Shown in pieces: positions 18,396-26,885 of a stretch of 46,121 nucleotides of DNA. Where the stretch lies: positions 1-46,121 of the forward strand of contig NZ_ANOH01000489.1 of assembly GCF_000346505.1 (NCBI RefSeq). The letters run 5' to 3'. The notes under the pieces are model-generated. The model had not been told where the DNA came from. It did not search any database and saw only the letters and a program-made list of their open reading frames with translations. The number at the start of each line of letters is the position of its first letter. Within the stretch, counting starts at the first letter, position 1. The stretch is from Aporhodopirellula sallentina SM41 (lineage in GTDB: Bacteria > Planctomycetota > Planctomycetia > Pirellulales > Pirellulaceae). The translations under genes and the position numbers were made by a program.

Positions 18396-18639
18396 ACACA
18401 CGATAGACAAACACCAAGCACAATCATAGAAACAGGCACCATCATCGAAGATGAAACCACACCAGCCCTTCCAGACCTCCCGCGCGGACGCATCCCGGCG
18501 AGCAGCATAGAGCGAACAACACATTCTTCCCAGCCAACAGACTTCCCAGCCAACAGATCTGCGATGCGTGCCCGCACACAGTCGTCCGACAACCCTTCCC
18601 AGAGGTTCGCCTCGCCTCTTTTGAAACTCAGCGCCACCC

Positions 18640-19683
18640 ATGCCCAGCGATTTCGAACGATCACCCGAACTCTGCCAATGGCTTCTCCAAGCCTTGTCGG
18701 CCCAAGACATCGTCAGCGTGCAACGTCTGCAATCACTTTGGAGCGGCTACGGAGAGATCGTTCGCGTCGAACTCAGCGGGGGCCCCGAAAAGTCAGTCAT
18801 CGTCAAACACGTTTCCCCGCCAACACAGAAAAGCCATCCCCGCGGATGGAACACATCACGATCGCACGAACGCAAAATTCGCTCGTACGACATCGAGTCG
18901 AATTGGTATCGATCATGGAGCGATCGCTGCGACGCAAACTGCCGCGTCGCACGATGCCTCGCGGAAGACACAATCTCGGGCGGGCGTGTCTTAGTCCTCG
19001 AAGACCTCGACGCCGCAGGCTTTCCGGTACGACGCCAACACCTCGATAGCCAGGGCGTCGCAACAGGACTGCGTTGGCTCGCGAACTTCCATGCGACCTT
19101 CATGGGAACACCCCCATTTGCCAAAGACAGCCCAAACGGATTGTGGCCAACCGGATGTTATTGGCACTTGCAAACCCGTCCCGACGAATGGGAAGCGATG
19201 CCCAGCGGACCGCTCAAAGATGCCGCCAAAGCCATTGACGACAAACTGCAGTCGGCAAAATTTCAAACACTGGTCCATGGCGATGCCAAAGTCGCCAACT
19301 TCTGCTTCGCAGACGCCCCCTCCATTGCACCGGCGATGGTCGACTTCCAATACGTCGGGCGAGGTTGTGGCATGAAAGACGTCGCGTACTTCCTCGGCAG
19401 TTGCCTCAATGAGACGCAGTGCGAGCAATTCGAGGAAGCCCACCTGGAAACCTATTTTGAAACGCTACGCAGCGCGACGGCGAACAGTGACACCCACCCC
19501 GACATCGCCCCCGACATCCACACCGACATCGATTTGCTCGAACGCGAATGGCGAGACCTGTACCCGATGGCATGGGCAGACTTCGTACGGTTTCTCGAAG
19601 GATGGTGTCCCGGCCACGCCAAACTGCATCAGTATTCTCGCAGAATGGTGGACACCGCGATCGAAAAGCTGAACGCCACCTGA
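18640..19683 (+). CDS. APH/choline kinase-like phosphotransferase
   Basis: Protein of 347 residues with a protein-kinase-like fold of the small-molecule kinase group. Visible motifs are VIVKHVSP (nucleotide-binding Lys), VLVLEDLDAAGFP (hinge), TLVHGDAKVANFCF (Brenner motif, catalytic Asp and Asn) and MVDFQYVGRGCGMKDVAYFL (metal-binding Asp). This layout is close to the ecdysteroid/choline-kinase-like subgroup (EcKinase or DUF1679-type). The substrate is unknown; an alcohol or amino-alcohol is likely. It is divergent from the aminotransferase at 18383, separated by 256 bp. A short DTHPDIAPDIHTDID repeat appears near residue 285. Confidence 0.82.
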   Translation: MPSDFERSPELCQWLLQALSAQDIVSVQRLQSLWSGYGEIVRVELSGGPEKSVIVKHVSPPTQKSHPRGWNTSRSHERKIRSYDIESNWYRSWSDRCDANCRVARCLAEDTISGGRVLVLEDLDAAGFPVRRQHLDSQGVATGLRWLANFHATFMGTPPFAKDSPNGLWPTGCYWHLQTRPDEWEAMPSGPLKDAAKAIDDKLQSAKFQTLVHGDAKVANFCFADAPSIAPAMVDFQYVGRGCGMKDVAYFLGSCLNETQCEQFEEAHLETYFETLRSATANSDTHPDIAPDIHTDIDLLEREWRDLYPMAWADFVRFLEGWCPGHAKLHQYSRRMVDTAIEKLNAT

Positions 19684-20037
19684 GCGTCAGCCGGCATAAT
19701 CGGTACCCACGGCATCGGGAAATGGCCCACATTCAACACGTGCCGGTCTATAGAAATCTTGTTGAGCAGCCCTATTTTGCGAGGTAAACTGGTTGGTTGG
19801 GAACGGTCGCGACGGTCTGCTGCGAATCGTCAGGACGGCCGTTGCCGGGTGACCGATCGGGCTCGCCTTTTTGTTGTAAATTACACCTACGGGGCTGTGC
19901 CATTTCTCCCGCTAAAGGTTGGGTCCGCCGCGTGAACCCTTTGGGTCCTCCAAGGCTGGCAAACCCTCGATCATGACCGCCCCCCAGACCCGTTTGTACC
20001 GCTTCGGTTAATCAGTGAGTGTCCGCCCGTCGGCCCC
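19684..20037. other. intergenic upstream of the sigma factor, no gene
   Basis: A 354-bp stretch with no credible ORF or structured RNA. It includes an AT-rich patch TTGTTGTAAATTACACC around 19872-19888 that could belong to a promoter for the sigma/kinase pair, but spacing to a matching box is not convincing. Confidence 0.45.
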
Positions 20038-20655
20038 ATGCAATCATCTAGAAACCTGCCGACCAGGATCACCTTGCTCGAACGGGCACAATCGGGAAAA
20101 GACCATCCCGATTGGAACGAACTGCTGCAGTACTACGAACCGTTCATCCGTCGCTTCCTGATCGGAATGGGGACCTCACCGTCGGACGTCGATGACGTGT
20201 GCCAACAAGTCCTCTCGCGTGTTTGGCAAGAACTCGTCAATTATCGACGGGTTGAAGAGAAAGCCCGGTTTCGAACTTGGCTCACTCGACTCATTCTCAA
20301 CGTCGCGACCAACGACTACTGGAAACGAAAACGGGCTCAACGCGTCGGCAGCACCGACGTTAGCAACCTCGAAGATTTACCACAAGATTCACCGGAGATC
20401 GAACAGCGTATCGAAGCCGAGTGGCAAAGGCATGTTGTTCACCTCGCAATGGACCGCATGAAGGAAATCTTCTCTGGAAACGCGATCGAGGTTTTCCTTC
20501 GCAGCACCGAAGGAGAATCATCGGCCAAAATCAGCGAAGACCTCGGCGTGAGTGTCCAGAGTGTTTACGTACTCAAGAATCGGGTGAAGAAGAGACTCGC
20601 CCAAGAAGTCAAACTGCTCCGAGAACAACTCGAATTTCCGGACTCTCCCGAATGA
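20038..20655 (+). CDS. ECF-type RNA polymerase sigma factor
   Basis: Protein of 205 residues. Region 2 covers about 30-105 (DVDDVCQQVLSRVWQELVNY, then FRTWLTRLILNVATNDYWKR), and region 4 is a helix-turn-helix near 160-190 (SAKISEDLGVSVQSVYVLKN). No region 3 is present, as expected for ECF factors. The TGA stop overlaps the ATG of the kinase gene, so the two are translationally coupled. In planctomycetes, ECF factors encoded next to transmembrane Ser/Thr kinases are a known arrangement in which the kinase is thought to control the sigma factor; that role here is inferred from context. Confidence 0.93.
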   Translation: MQSSRNLPTRITLLERAQSGKDHPDWNELLQYYEPFIRRFLIGMGTSPSDVDDVCQQVLSRVWQELVNYRRVEEKARFRTWLTRLILNVATNDYWKRKRAQRVGSTDVSNLEDLPQDSPEIEQRIEAEWQRHVVHLAMDRMKEIFSGNAIEVFLRSTEGESSAKISEDLGVSVQSVYVLKNRVKKRLAQEVKLLREQLEFPDSPE

Positions 20656-22778
20656 ACACCGAACCTGCGACCACCTCATCGGACGGCGAGAATGACGACT
20701 CTCATCGTCGTATCGATCCACTGGTGAAACTTCTCTACGACGCCTCCGAGGAGATCACTTCGGAGGAGATGAACGATCCCTCGACGTTCGACGAGATCTG
20801 TCCGCTCTACACGTCGATCTGCAAAATCGACGACCGATATCAAAACCCGGAGTTGATCGGTCGTGGTGGGATGAAAGAGGTCTTTCGGGTTTATGATGCC
20901 AAGACCGTCCGACACGTCGCATTGGCAAAACCGCTCGCCAAATTTTCTCATGACCACTTCGACGCATTCCTGCGTGAAGCCCACCTGACGGCGCGTTTGG
21001 AACACCCATGCATCATCAACCTGTTTGACATGGATGTCGACGCCGACGGTCGCCCGTTCTTCACCATGGAATTCAAACAAGGCCGTTCGCTCCGTGCGAT
21101 CCTTGATGAACTTCGCAACGGTCATGAACGCGATCGCTTTCCCCTTCGCAAACGGTTGATGCTGTTCATGCGGGTCTGCGAAGCGATCGCGTATGCGCAC
21201 TCGCAACGCGTGCTGCACCTCGATATCAAACCCGACAACATCCAAATCGGCGAGTTCGGCGAAACCCAAGTCTGCGACTGGGGACTCGGCGTCGTGATGC
21301 CCTCCGATGAAACGATGCATGACTCCGAGGTTTTACTCGACCCCGACCTGTACGGGCCGCTGCTCGATTCCGTAAAGGGGACACCCACGTACATGGCTCC
21401 CGAGCAAAAAAACCGGGGCACGAAGAAGACGCCTCAAATGGACATCTACGCTCTCGGTTGCGTGCTCTGCGAGATCGTCACCTTGCAACCGATCACTTCC
21501 TACCAAAAGAAGCGACCGCAGACGGATTCCGCGTTGGCCGCGATGATTCAGAAAGCCACCTCAACCGACCCTTCAGATCGCTATGCGGACGTCGACTGTC
21601 TGCACGAAGACATCTCACGGTTCTTGGCCGGATACAGTGCGTCCGTCGAACAAAGCAGCGTCCTACGCGAAGTCGGACTGTTTTGGCGTCGTCACCGTGA
21701 TGTGTGCGCCGTCGTCTCGGGGTCGGTCATCATCCTCCTTCTTTTTGCCGCATTGTTTGTTTCGCAACTCAGAGAAAAACACCAAACCGCAGTCGCCGCA
21801 CGCGCCGACGCTGAGACCGCATGGATCCGAGCCGATACCGAACGAGCACTCGCCACCACCGCACAGAAGAACGCGGAACGCGCCAAAGAACGCGCCGAAG
21901 AGTCACTCGCGAAATACATCGTTGAAAAGAACAAATCCGAAGAACGCCTCAAAGCACAGGTTCATTCGGCGGTCGAGGTGTCCGATCACCTGACCAGCAT
22001 TCCGCTGATCCCGAAAGACACCTTTGCCACGACGGTGAAGATGTCGATGCAACATATCGACACCGTGCTTTCTAACAATCCGCCACCGGAATCACGCGTC
22101 TGGCACAAAAAGTTTTGGCTGTATTTCCTGATGCAAGACTTCAAGTCAGCCACAAAACTGCTTGATGACGAAAAAGGAGTTGAACCCGACCTCGCCGACT
22201 TCGCTCGCCGCTACGTCGAAAAAACGAACAATAGTGGTTACCTCCACACCGCGGCGTTCAGACAACTCATCACCGACCTGTGCCACTCCAGCCGGTTCCG
22301 GGCCCCATTGGCGGAGAAGATGCTGATCTACGATATGAAATACCCACGTTCTATCGAAGACCGAGTGAAAATTGTCTACACCTGGGTCCGAATCAACAAC
22401 CGCAAACCAGCCGACTTGGAGCTGGATTTCGATGCCGACAGCAAAGCGGTCCGACTCCGCGGCAAAGTCCAGTCACTCGTTCGAACACTGTCATCGCCAT
22501 GGCCGCCCGGTGTCAGGGTAAACCTTCTTTACACGCTCCACCCAAAGTCACTCGACATGCGTGGCACGAACGTCAGCGATCTGTCGGAGCTCGCTGACCT
22601 TGAACTTCTCGAACTCGACGTTCGCGACACCAACGTCACCGATCTGTCCCCACTCGTTCAGAACCGCAGCCTACGCCGGCTCATCGTTGGCGTGGATCAG
22701 TTCACAGACGCGCAGCTAGCCCCCCTTCGAAACGCTCCCCACATCAACGTCATCAAAGAAAAGCAAACCGAAGAATAG
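20652..22778 (+). CDS. transmembrane serine/threonine protein kinase with LRR-like tail
   Basis: Protein of 708 residues, starting at ATG 20652, which overlaps the sigma stop by ATGA; the longer open frame to 20421 is read-through of the sigma region. The kinase domain is about 65-330: Gly loop LIGRGGMKEVF, K93 in VALAKP (a variant of the usual VAIK), E109, catalytic D191 in HLDIKPDN, D209 in DWG (instead of DFG) and APEQ. A transmembrane helix spans about 351-372, followed by an Ala/Glu-rich coiled coil to about 440. The C-terminal outer part ends with leucine-rich-like units (SLDMRGTNVSDLSELADLE, LDVRDTNVTDLSPL). The outer part probably senses a signal and the cytoplasmic kinase acts on the coupled sigma factor or its regulators (inference). 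Confidence 0.92.
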   Translation: MNTEPATTSSDGENDDSHRRIDPLVKLLYDASEEITSEEMNDPSTFDEICPLYTSICKIDDRYQNPELIGRGGMKEVFRVYDAKTVRHVALAKPLAKFSHDHFDAFLREAHLTARLEHPCIINLFDMDVDADGRPFFTMEFKQGRSLRAILDELRNGHERDRFPLRKRLMLFMRVCEAIAYAHSQRVLHLDIKPDNIQIGEFGETQVCDWGLGVVMPSDETMHDSEVLLDPDLYGPLLDSVKGTPTYMAPEQKNRGTKKTPQMDIYALGCVLCEIVTLQPITSYQKKRPQTDSALAAMIQKATSTDPSDRYADVDCLHEDISRFLAGYSASVEQSSVLREVGLFWRRHRDVCAVVSGSVIILLLFAALFVSQLREKHQTAVAARADAETAWIRADTERALATTAQKNAERAKERAEESLAKYIVEKNKSEERLKAQVHSAVEVSDHLTSIPLIPKDTFATTVKMSMQHIDTVLSNNPPPESRVWHKKFWLYFLMQDFKSATKLLDDEKGVEPDLADFARRYVEKTNNSGYLHTAAFRQLITDLCHSSRFRAPLAEKMLIYDMKYPRSIEDRVKIVYTWVRINNRKPADLELDFDADSKAVRLRGKVQSLVRTLSSPWPPGVRVNLLYTLHPKSLDMRGTNVSDLSELADLELLELDVRDTNVTDLSPLVQNRSLRRLIVGVDQFTDAQLAPLRNAPHINVIKEKQTEE

Positions 22779-22859
22779 AAGATGCGGAGGAACGCGAGCT
22801 CACGATCTAGCGGTCGCTAAAAGGGCGCGAGCAACAAGCACCGGAACCCCTCTCTTCGC

Positions 22860-22915
22860 GTAGTGGATCTTGTTAAAGATCCTCACCCACCAAGATCTTT
22901 AACAAGATCCACTAC
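22860..22915. repeat. 56-bp GTAG...CTAC palindrome, family 1
   Basis: The left arm GTAGTGGATCTTGTTAAAGA pairs with TCTTTAACAAGATCCACTAC around a CACCCACC centre (arms match at 22 of 24 positions). The second full copy is at 25126; the arms differ at GTTA/TAAC versus GCGA/TCGC with pairing preserved. Confidence 0.9.
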
Positions 22916-23424
22916 CCCCCTACCCGAAAACCAATCTCTGCCAAAGAGGGGAAGGCCTACACTAGACCCACCCACCGAACCACAGAGGGGCGATTTCGGA
23001 AGCGTTTTAAAAACACCTAGCCGATAACGCCGAACTTCGGTGGCCTGAATTCTGGCGAGTCCGACTACAGGCATCAGTCGCATCAAGTTTCTAGATGCAC
23101 TCTTCGCATCCCCCTCACGTGCGCATGCAACATCTTGTGAGGCCCCTTCGCGCACAGACTGCAAAACGCGGCACGAAGAGAACGATTTGCAGTCCACCAA
23201 ACGTGCTTAGAGAGCGACGAAACGCCACAAGAACACTCTACGGAAAGAATAGTTTCGTTTTTTTCTTCTCACAGTGTTTAGATCGGCGAGTTTGGCTTGT
23301 TTAACGCTATAGACAAGGCCTTTATCACAACACAAGGAGGCGGTCCGGAGCACTATTTCTCGCTTCGGAAATAGGACGCCTCTCCACCAAAAACAATGCC
23401 TATCAACAGTCTGGACATCCCCAA
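22916..23424. other. intergenic with repeat copies, no gene
   Basis: This gap between the kinase gene and the small lipoprotein gene has no credible ORF. It contains a family 3 element at 23021-23068. The promoter of the lipoprotein/DUF1559 unit should lie in its right part (AT-rich around 23250-23320), but I cannot assign boxes reliably. Confidence 0.5.
23021..23068 (-). repeat. family 3 palindromic element (minus orientation)
   Basis: Read on the minus strand it begins GTAGTCGGACTCGCCAGAAT and contains CCACCGAAGTTCGGCGTTAT, nearly identical to the plus-strand copies at 25450 and 26450. Confidence 0.85.
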
Positions 23425-23649
23425 ATGAAACTGATTGCACACCTCGCTTTGGCTCTTCTGGTCTCCGCCCCCCTCGCATGCACCGTCGGCTGCGGTGACT
23501 CCAACCAACCGGTTGACGTGCTTCAGGGTCAATCGCGTGAAGACCTCGACGCGCAAGCCGACGCCATTTCGGCTGAGTTCGAACGCTCTGGCGAAGAATC
23601 CGATACTCCAGGACCGACGGCCGAAGAAGAAGCAATGAACCGGTCATAA
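23425..23649 (+). CDS. small lipoprotein paired with DUF1559
   Basis: Protein of 74 residues starting MKLIAHLALALLVSAPLACT and reaching a lipobox with VGCGDS, then about 50 acidic residues (EDLDAQADAISAEFE) with no recognised domain. It precedes the DUF1559 gene at 23801 on the same strand, as the 64-residue lipoprotein does at 7172-7366. The pairing suggests a shared export or surface role, but no function is known. Confidence 0.85.
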   Translation: MKLIAHLALALLVSAPLACTVGCGDSNQPVDVLQGQSREDLDAQADAISAEFERSGEESDTPGPTAEEEAMNRS

Positions 23650-23800
23650 ACCCAACACAAACACGAGGAAGCTTGGTTGCCACATCAGCAAACGCGGCGT
23701 CCTTTAAAGTCAACAAAACGAAGTCAACGAAACCTTGATCAGCTCCCACCAGGCGTAGCTGATTTCCCGAACATTTTTGTTTTTACTAAGTGAGAAAACC

Positions 23801-25012
23801 ATGAACACCATGTCTCGTCCCTCTAACCGCTCCTCCAGAGACGGCTTCACCTTGGTGGAACTGCTCGTCGTAATCGCAATCATCGGCGTGTTGGTCGGCC
23901 TGCTGTTGCCCGCTGTCCAAGCCGCTCGAGAAGCCGCACGCCGCATGAGCTGCAGCAACAACTTCAAACAAATCGGCTTGGCGATCCACAACTACCACTC
24001 CGCCTACAACCAATTGCCCAAGAACATGTCCGGTACGGACGCCCGTGGCACCGGCGATAACAGCAAGAACAACGCTCTGCTGCTTAGCTGGCTCGTCGGT
24101 GTGACCCCGTTCATCGAACAGCAAGCAATCTGGGAACAAATCACCAACGGTGTCGACGCCGAAGGCGATCAGTACCAACCGATGGGACCAGCACCCTGGT
24201 ACGGTGGTTTTCAACCGTGGGCACTGGATATCCCCGCCTTCCGTTGCCCGAGCGATCCAGGCGTTGGTCTACCGTCGCTCGGACGCACCAACTATGCGTG
24301 TTCCCTTGGTGACAACCCACGCATGTCTCACTCGGGCGGTAAGAACCGGACCGATTATTATGACTGGAACGGAACCGCGGCGTGGCCAGGTTGGAACTCG
24401 GTTCAAGACCTCGCGGCACGAACCACCAGCGACTTGGCAAACGTCCCTGCATGGGTACGTGGCAGCAACCGCGGTATGTTCTGGAGCCGCCACGTGACCA
24501 AGTTCCGTGACGTTCTCGACGGTCTTTCCAACACCATCGCCGCTGGCGAAATGGCGACCAGCGTCGGACAGAAAGAGCTTATCGCCGAAGTCGCTCAGAG
24601 TGCTCACTACAGCACCTTGTTCACACCGAAAAAGTGCCAAGATCTGGCCGACCCCACTCGCCCTCAATTCTATCCGAGCAGCCAAAACGTTCTCTCCGGA
24701 AACCAAAGCCGTGGCTCACGTTGGGCTGACGGACGTTGGGTCTTCTCGGCAGTGCATACCGTGTTGCCACCGAACTCGGCGACCTGCTCGACCGGCGGTG
24801 ACAACGGCCAAGGCATCTCGACAATCTCCAGTCGTCACCAAGGCGGTGCTCACGTGCTGATGGGCGATGGTGCGGTCAAATTCATCACCGACTCCATCGA
24901 AGCCGGCGACGCCAACGCCGACCCAGTACAGAAAGGCGAGAAGAGCCCTTACGGACTTTGGGGTTCGCTCGGCACACGTGCTTCGAGAGAAATCATCGAC
25001 GAAGAGTTCTAA
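23801..25012 (+). CDS. DUF1559 prepilin-like exported protein (copy 3)
   Basis: Protein of 403 residues from the ATG at 23801 (the TTG at 23777 is less likely). The basic leader MNTMSRPSNRSSRDG is followed by [20 protein letters not shown], then [20 protein letters not shown]. The C-terminal part has VLMGDGAVKFITDSIEAGDA (DG motif intact) and ends GTRASREIIDEEF. It is the close paralogue of copy 1 (5940-7133), sharing the Trp-rich PMGPAPW segment and the GRTNYA block. A strong terminator follows 28 bp after the stop, so this gene ends its transcription unit. Confidence 0.95.
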   Translation: MNTMSRPSNRSSRDGFTLVELLVVIAIIGVLVGLLLPAVQAAREAARRMSCSNNFKQIGLAIHNYHSAYNQLPKNMSGTDARGTGDNSKNNALLLSWLVGVTPFIEQQAIWEQITNGVDAEGDQYQPMGPAPWYGGFQPWALDIPAFRCPSDPGVGLPSLGRTNYACSLGDNPRMSHSGGKNRTDYYDWNGTAAWPGWNSVQDLAARTTSDLANVPAWVRGSNRGMFWSRHVTKFRDVLDGLSNTIAAGEMATSVGQKELIAEVAQSAHYSTLFTPKKCQDLADPTRPQFYPSSQNVLSGNQSRGSRWADGRWVFSAVHTVLPPNSATCSTGGDNGQGISTISSRHQGGAHVLMGDGAVKFITDSIEAGDANADPVQKGEKSPYGLWGSLGTRASREIIDEEF

Positions 25013-25040
25013 ACCTCCGCGTCCGAATCGACTCGATCGA

Positions 25041-25075
25041 ACATCCCGTTGCCAAAAGCAACGGGATGTTTTTTT
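25041..25075 (+). terminator. rho-independent terminator after DUF1559 copy 3
   Basis: A perfect 12-bp stem: ACATCCCGTTGC at 25041-25052 pairs with GCAACGGGATGT at 25058-25069 around loop CAAAA, followed by a run of T to 25075. Confidence 0.93.
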
Positions 25076-25125
25076 GTAGACAGAGCAGCATAGTATTCCG
25101 ACGAGGCTTGCTCTTCGGATAGGCG

Positions 25126-25181
25126 GTAGTGGATCTTGCGAAAGATCCTCAGGCACCAGGATCTTTCGCAAGATCCACTAC
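25126..25181. repeat. 56-bp GTAG...CTAC palindrome, family 1
   Basis: The left arm GTAGTGGATCTTGCGAAAGA pairs with TCTTTCGCAAGATCCACTAC around a short centre. It has the same length and ends as the copy at 22860, with compensating base changes in both arms. Confidence 0.9.
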
Positions 25182-25239
25182 CTGAACGAAAGATGGCATA
25201 AACGACCAAAGCATTCTGAAATTCGGCGGATCCACCCCC

Positions 25240-25308
25240 GTAGCGAACGTCGCCAAGACTTTCGGTGATTCACCAGGGCCCGCCGAAGCTCTTGGCGAGT
25301 TTCGCTAC
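25240..25308. repeat. family 2 palindromic element, first of a tandem pair
   Basis: It starts GTAGCGAACGTCGCCAAGAC and ends CTTGGCGAGTTTCGCTAC. The 26-bp arms match at about 22 positions. An almost identical unit follows 105 bp later, and a third copy is at 27996. Confidence 0.88.
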
Positions 25309-25344
25309 CCAAGTGAATTCCAAATCTTGACGGGTCCAAATCCC

Positions 25345-25413
25345 GTAGCGAACGTCCCCAAGACTTTCGGTGATTCGCCAGGGCGCGCCGAAACTTTTGG
25401 CGAGTTTCGCTAC
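25345..25413. repeat. family 2 palindromic element, second of a tandem pair
   Basis: It starts GTAGCGAACGTCCCCAAGAC and ends TTTGGCGAGTTTCGCTAC. The flanks (AAGT-AA-TT-CAAAT-TTGACGGGTC) are duplicated with it, so the duplicated unit is about 105 bp. Confidence 0.88.
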
Positions 25414-25449
25414 CCAAGTAAGTTTCAAATTTTGACGGGTCGGAACCTC

Positions 25450-25501
25450 GTAGCTGGATTCGCCAGAATTCAGACGACCGAAGTTTGGCGACATCAACTA
25501 C
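25450..25501 (+). repeat. family 3 palindromic element
   Basis: A 52-bp element starting GTAGCTGGATTCGCCAGAAT and ending GGCGACATCAACTAC. The arms share GTAG.TG...TCGCCA with the family 2 arms, suggesting a common origin. Confidence 0.85.
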
Positions 25502-25625
25502 ATCATTTCCAAGAACACTCAAATAAGCATTGGCCTCATTTCCGACCTCAACATTCGCGCACACACCGCGCACGAAAGCCGACCGATTAACGGATTCGGC
25601 TCCCGCCCTTCTTTCAACACAGCAC

Positions 25626-26294
25626 TCACTCTACCCGAGGTGATTCCTCGAGTTCCTTTCCGTTGAGCACCGATTCATCAATCGATTCATGACGAAAAAC
25701 GATTTGATCCACGTTCCAACGAATCGACCTGCCTGACATTACCAGGGTGTAGGTCTCACCCGCTTTGAATTCGTAAAGCGGCAGGTGCTTCTTGTGATGA
25801 GCGTCGAGCATCTTGGCCCATCCCCACGAGTCGGCATTTCCTCCATACAGCTTCGTGTCCACCGTCAGGATATCTATGCCTGCCCCTTTCTCGTTGGCCT
25901 GAAAATCGCCGACCACACGAAAATAGCCGTCGTTGCATTTGTCACCCGGTTCACCCTCGAGACGTTTGCGTGACCGCACAGAGAGTTGATACGTTCCCGG
26001 CTTTTCAATCGTGAAACGGTACTGCAATGGCGACTTGGGATTGCCGCCGTTTTTCGTGTTCGCGGTGAACTCGATGTGCCCCTTCCCGCGATAGTCTTCG
26101 ACGTCAGTTTTCAAGACCCAATCGCCTAAATCGGAATGAGTCGATTCAGCCTCCATCACCACCAATCCGCCACTTTCTCGAAAGTGAACCACACCGCCAC
26201 TGGAGTCATTCGTAGCTACTTCCCCGCCGAAACACGGTGCCGAAAGCCCGACGAAAACAAGCAATGCTGCGCAACGAAAATCATACTTCTTCAT
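25626..26294 (-). CDS. exported protein with carbohydrate-binding-type C-terminal domain
   Basis: Protein of 222 residues from ATG at 26294, which begins a signal peptide (MKKYDFRCAALLVFVGLSAP, cleavage near CFGG). The frame is open further upstream to 26423 without a sensible N-terminus. The mature part has VVMEAESTHSDLGDWVL, then FTIEKPGTYQLSVRSRKRLE and the final IRWNVDQIVFRH, resembling the beta-sandwich modules found at the C-termini of glycoside hydrolases such as the GH115-associated domain and CBM6-like modules. No catalytic domain is present, so it may be a free-standing binding protein. It is transcribed alone, and its promoter region would lie in 26295-26450. Confidence 0.65.
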   Translation of the reverse strand: MKKYDFRCAALLVFVGLSAPCFGGEVATNDSSGGVVHFRESGGLVVMEAESTHSDLGDWVLKTDVEDYRGKGHIEFTANTKNGGNPKSPLQYRFTIEKPGTYQLSVRSRKRLEGEPGDKCNDGYFRVVGDFQANEKGAGIDILTVDTKLYGGNADSWGWAKMLDAHHKKHLPLYEFKAGETYTLVMSGRSIRWNVDQIVFRHESIDESVLNGKELEESPRVE

Positions 26295-26885
26295 CAAATT
26301 CCACCTTAGCAAAATCAAAGTTCGATGAACCCATCGTGAATTGTGAACAAAACCCAACCGTGAATTCGCGAGCCGATCGCTTTCGTCCGGAGATGTCATC
26401 CAAATCAACAAGCCGTTGAGCATTTTAAAATTGGACGCATCCGATACCTGTATCCGGATTCGTCAGAATACAGACCACCGAAGTTCGGCGTTATCGACTA
26501 CATCATTTTTGAATACGCTGCAGGCCCGTTATATCCGCGGCTAACGCCGACTGACTGAACGGTTCTCGGATCGATTCGTAATTCGAATGCCGTCGGTCGA
26601 TCACCAATATCTTTGGGTAGGTTCGAAAGCGCGCCGCAGTGTGATCCGGCACGAAACCCGAAACACTCTGCAACACAACAAACAAACCGCTCGCGATCTC
26701 AACGGATCACGAAGTCGGTTTACTACATAGCGGTTCGTGTTGAGAATGAATTCGTGCACAAAATTTGTTTGAGATTTCTGAAATTCCATCTGCGTCGACC
26801 TCGCATCACTCTCCGTCCGATTCCCACTGACGCGTTCACCGCGGTCCCGGGTTGCCGATTGCATTTGGTACGATGAGCCTCATCC
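26295..26885. other. intergenic with a family 3 element, no gene
   Basis: This 591-bp region between divergent genes holds a family 3 copy at 26450-26501 and the short motif AAATCAACAAGCCGTTGAG at 26402-26420, which recurs in part at 31537-31550. No credible ORF was seen. Confidence 0.5.
26450..26501 (+). repeat. family 3 palindromic element
   Basis: A 52-bp copy starting GTATCCGGATTCGTCAGAAT and ending CGGCGTTATCGACTAC. The start carries GTAT instead of GTAG, so this copy is slightly degenerate. Confidence 0.82.

Noticed and set aside
18384-18710. 109-residue N-terminal extension of the aminotransferase
   Set aside because: It encodes Cys/Trp/Arg-rich sequence unlike any aminotransferase, whereas GGAGG plus TTG at 18383 gives the normal family start.
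20421-20651. 77-residue extension of the kinase upstream of 20652
   Set aside because: It lies in a second frame over the sigma factor gene; the ATGA overlap start fits better.
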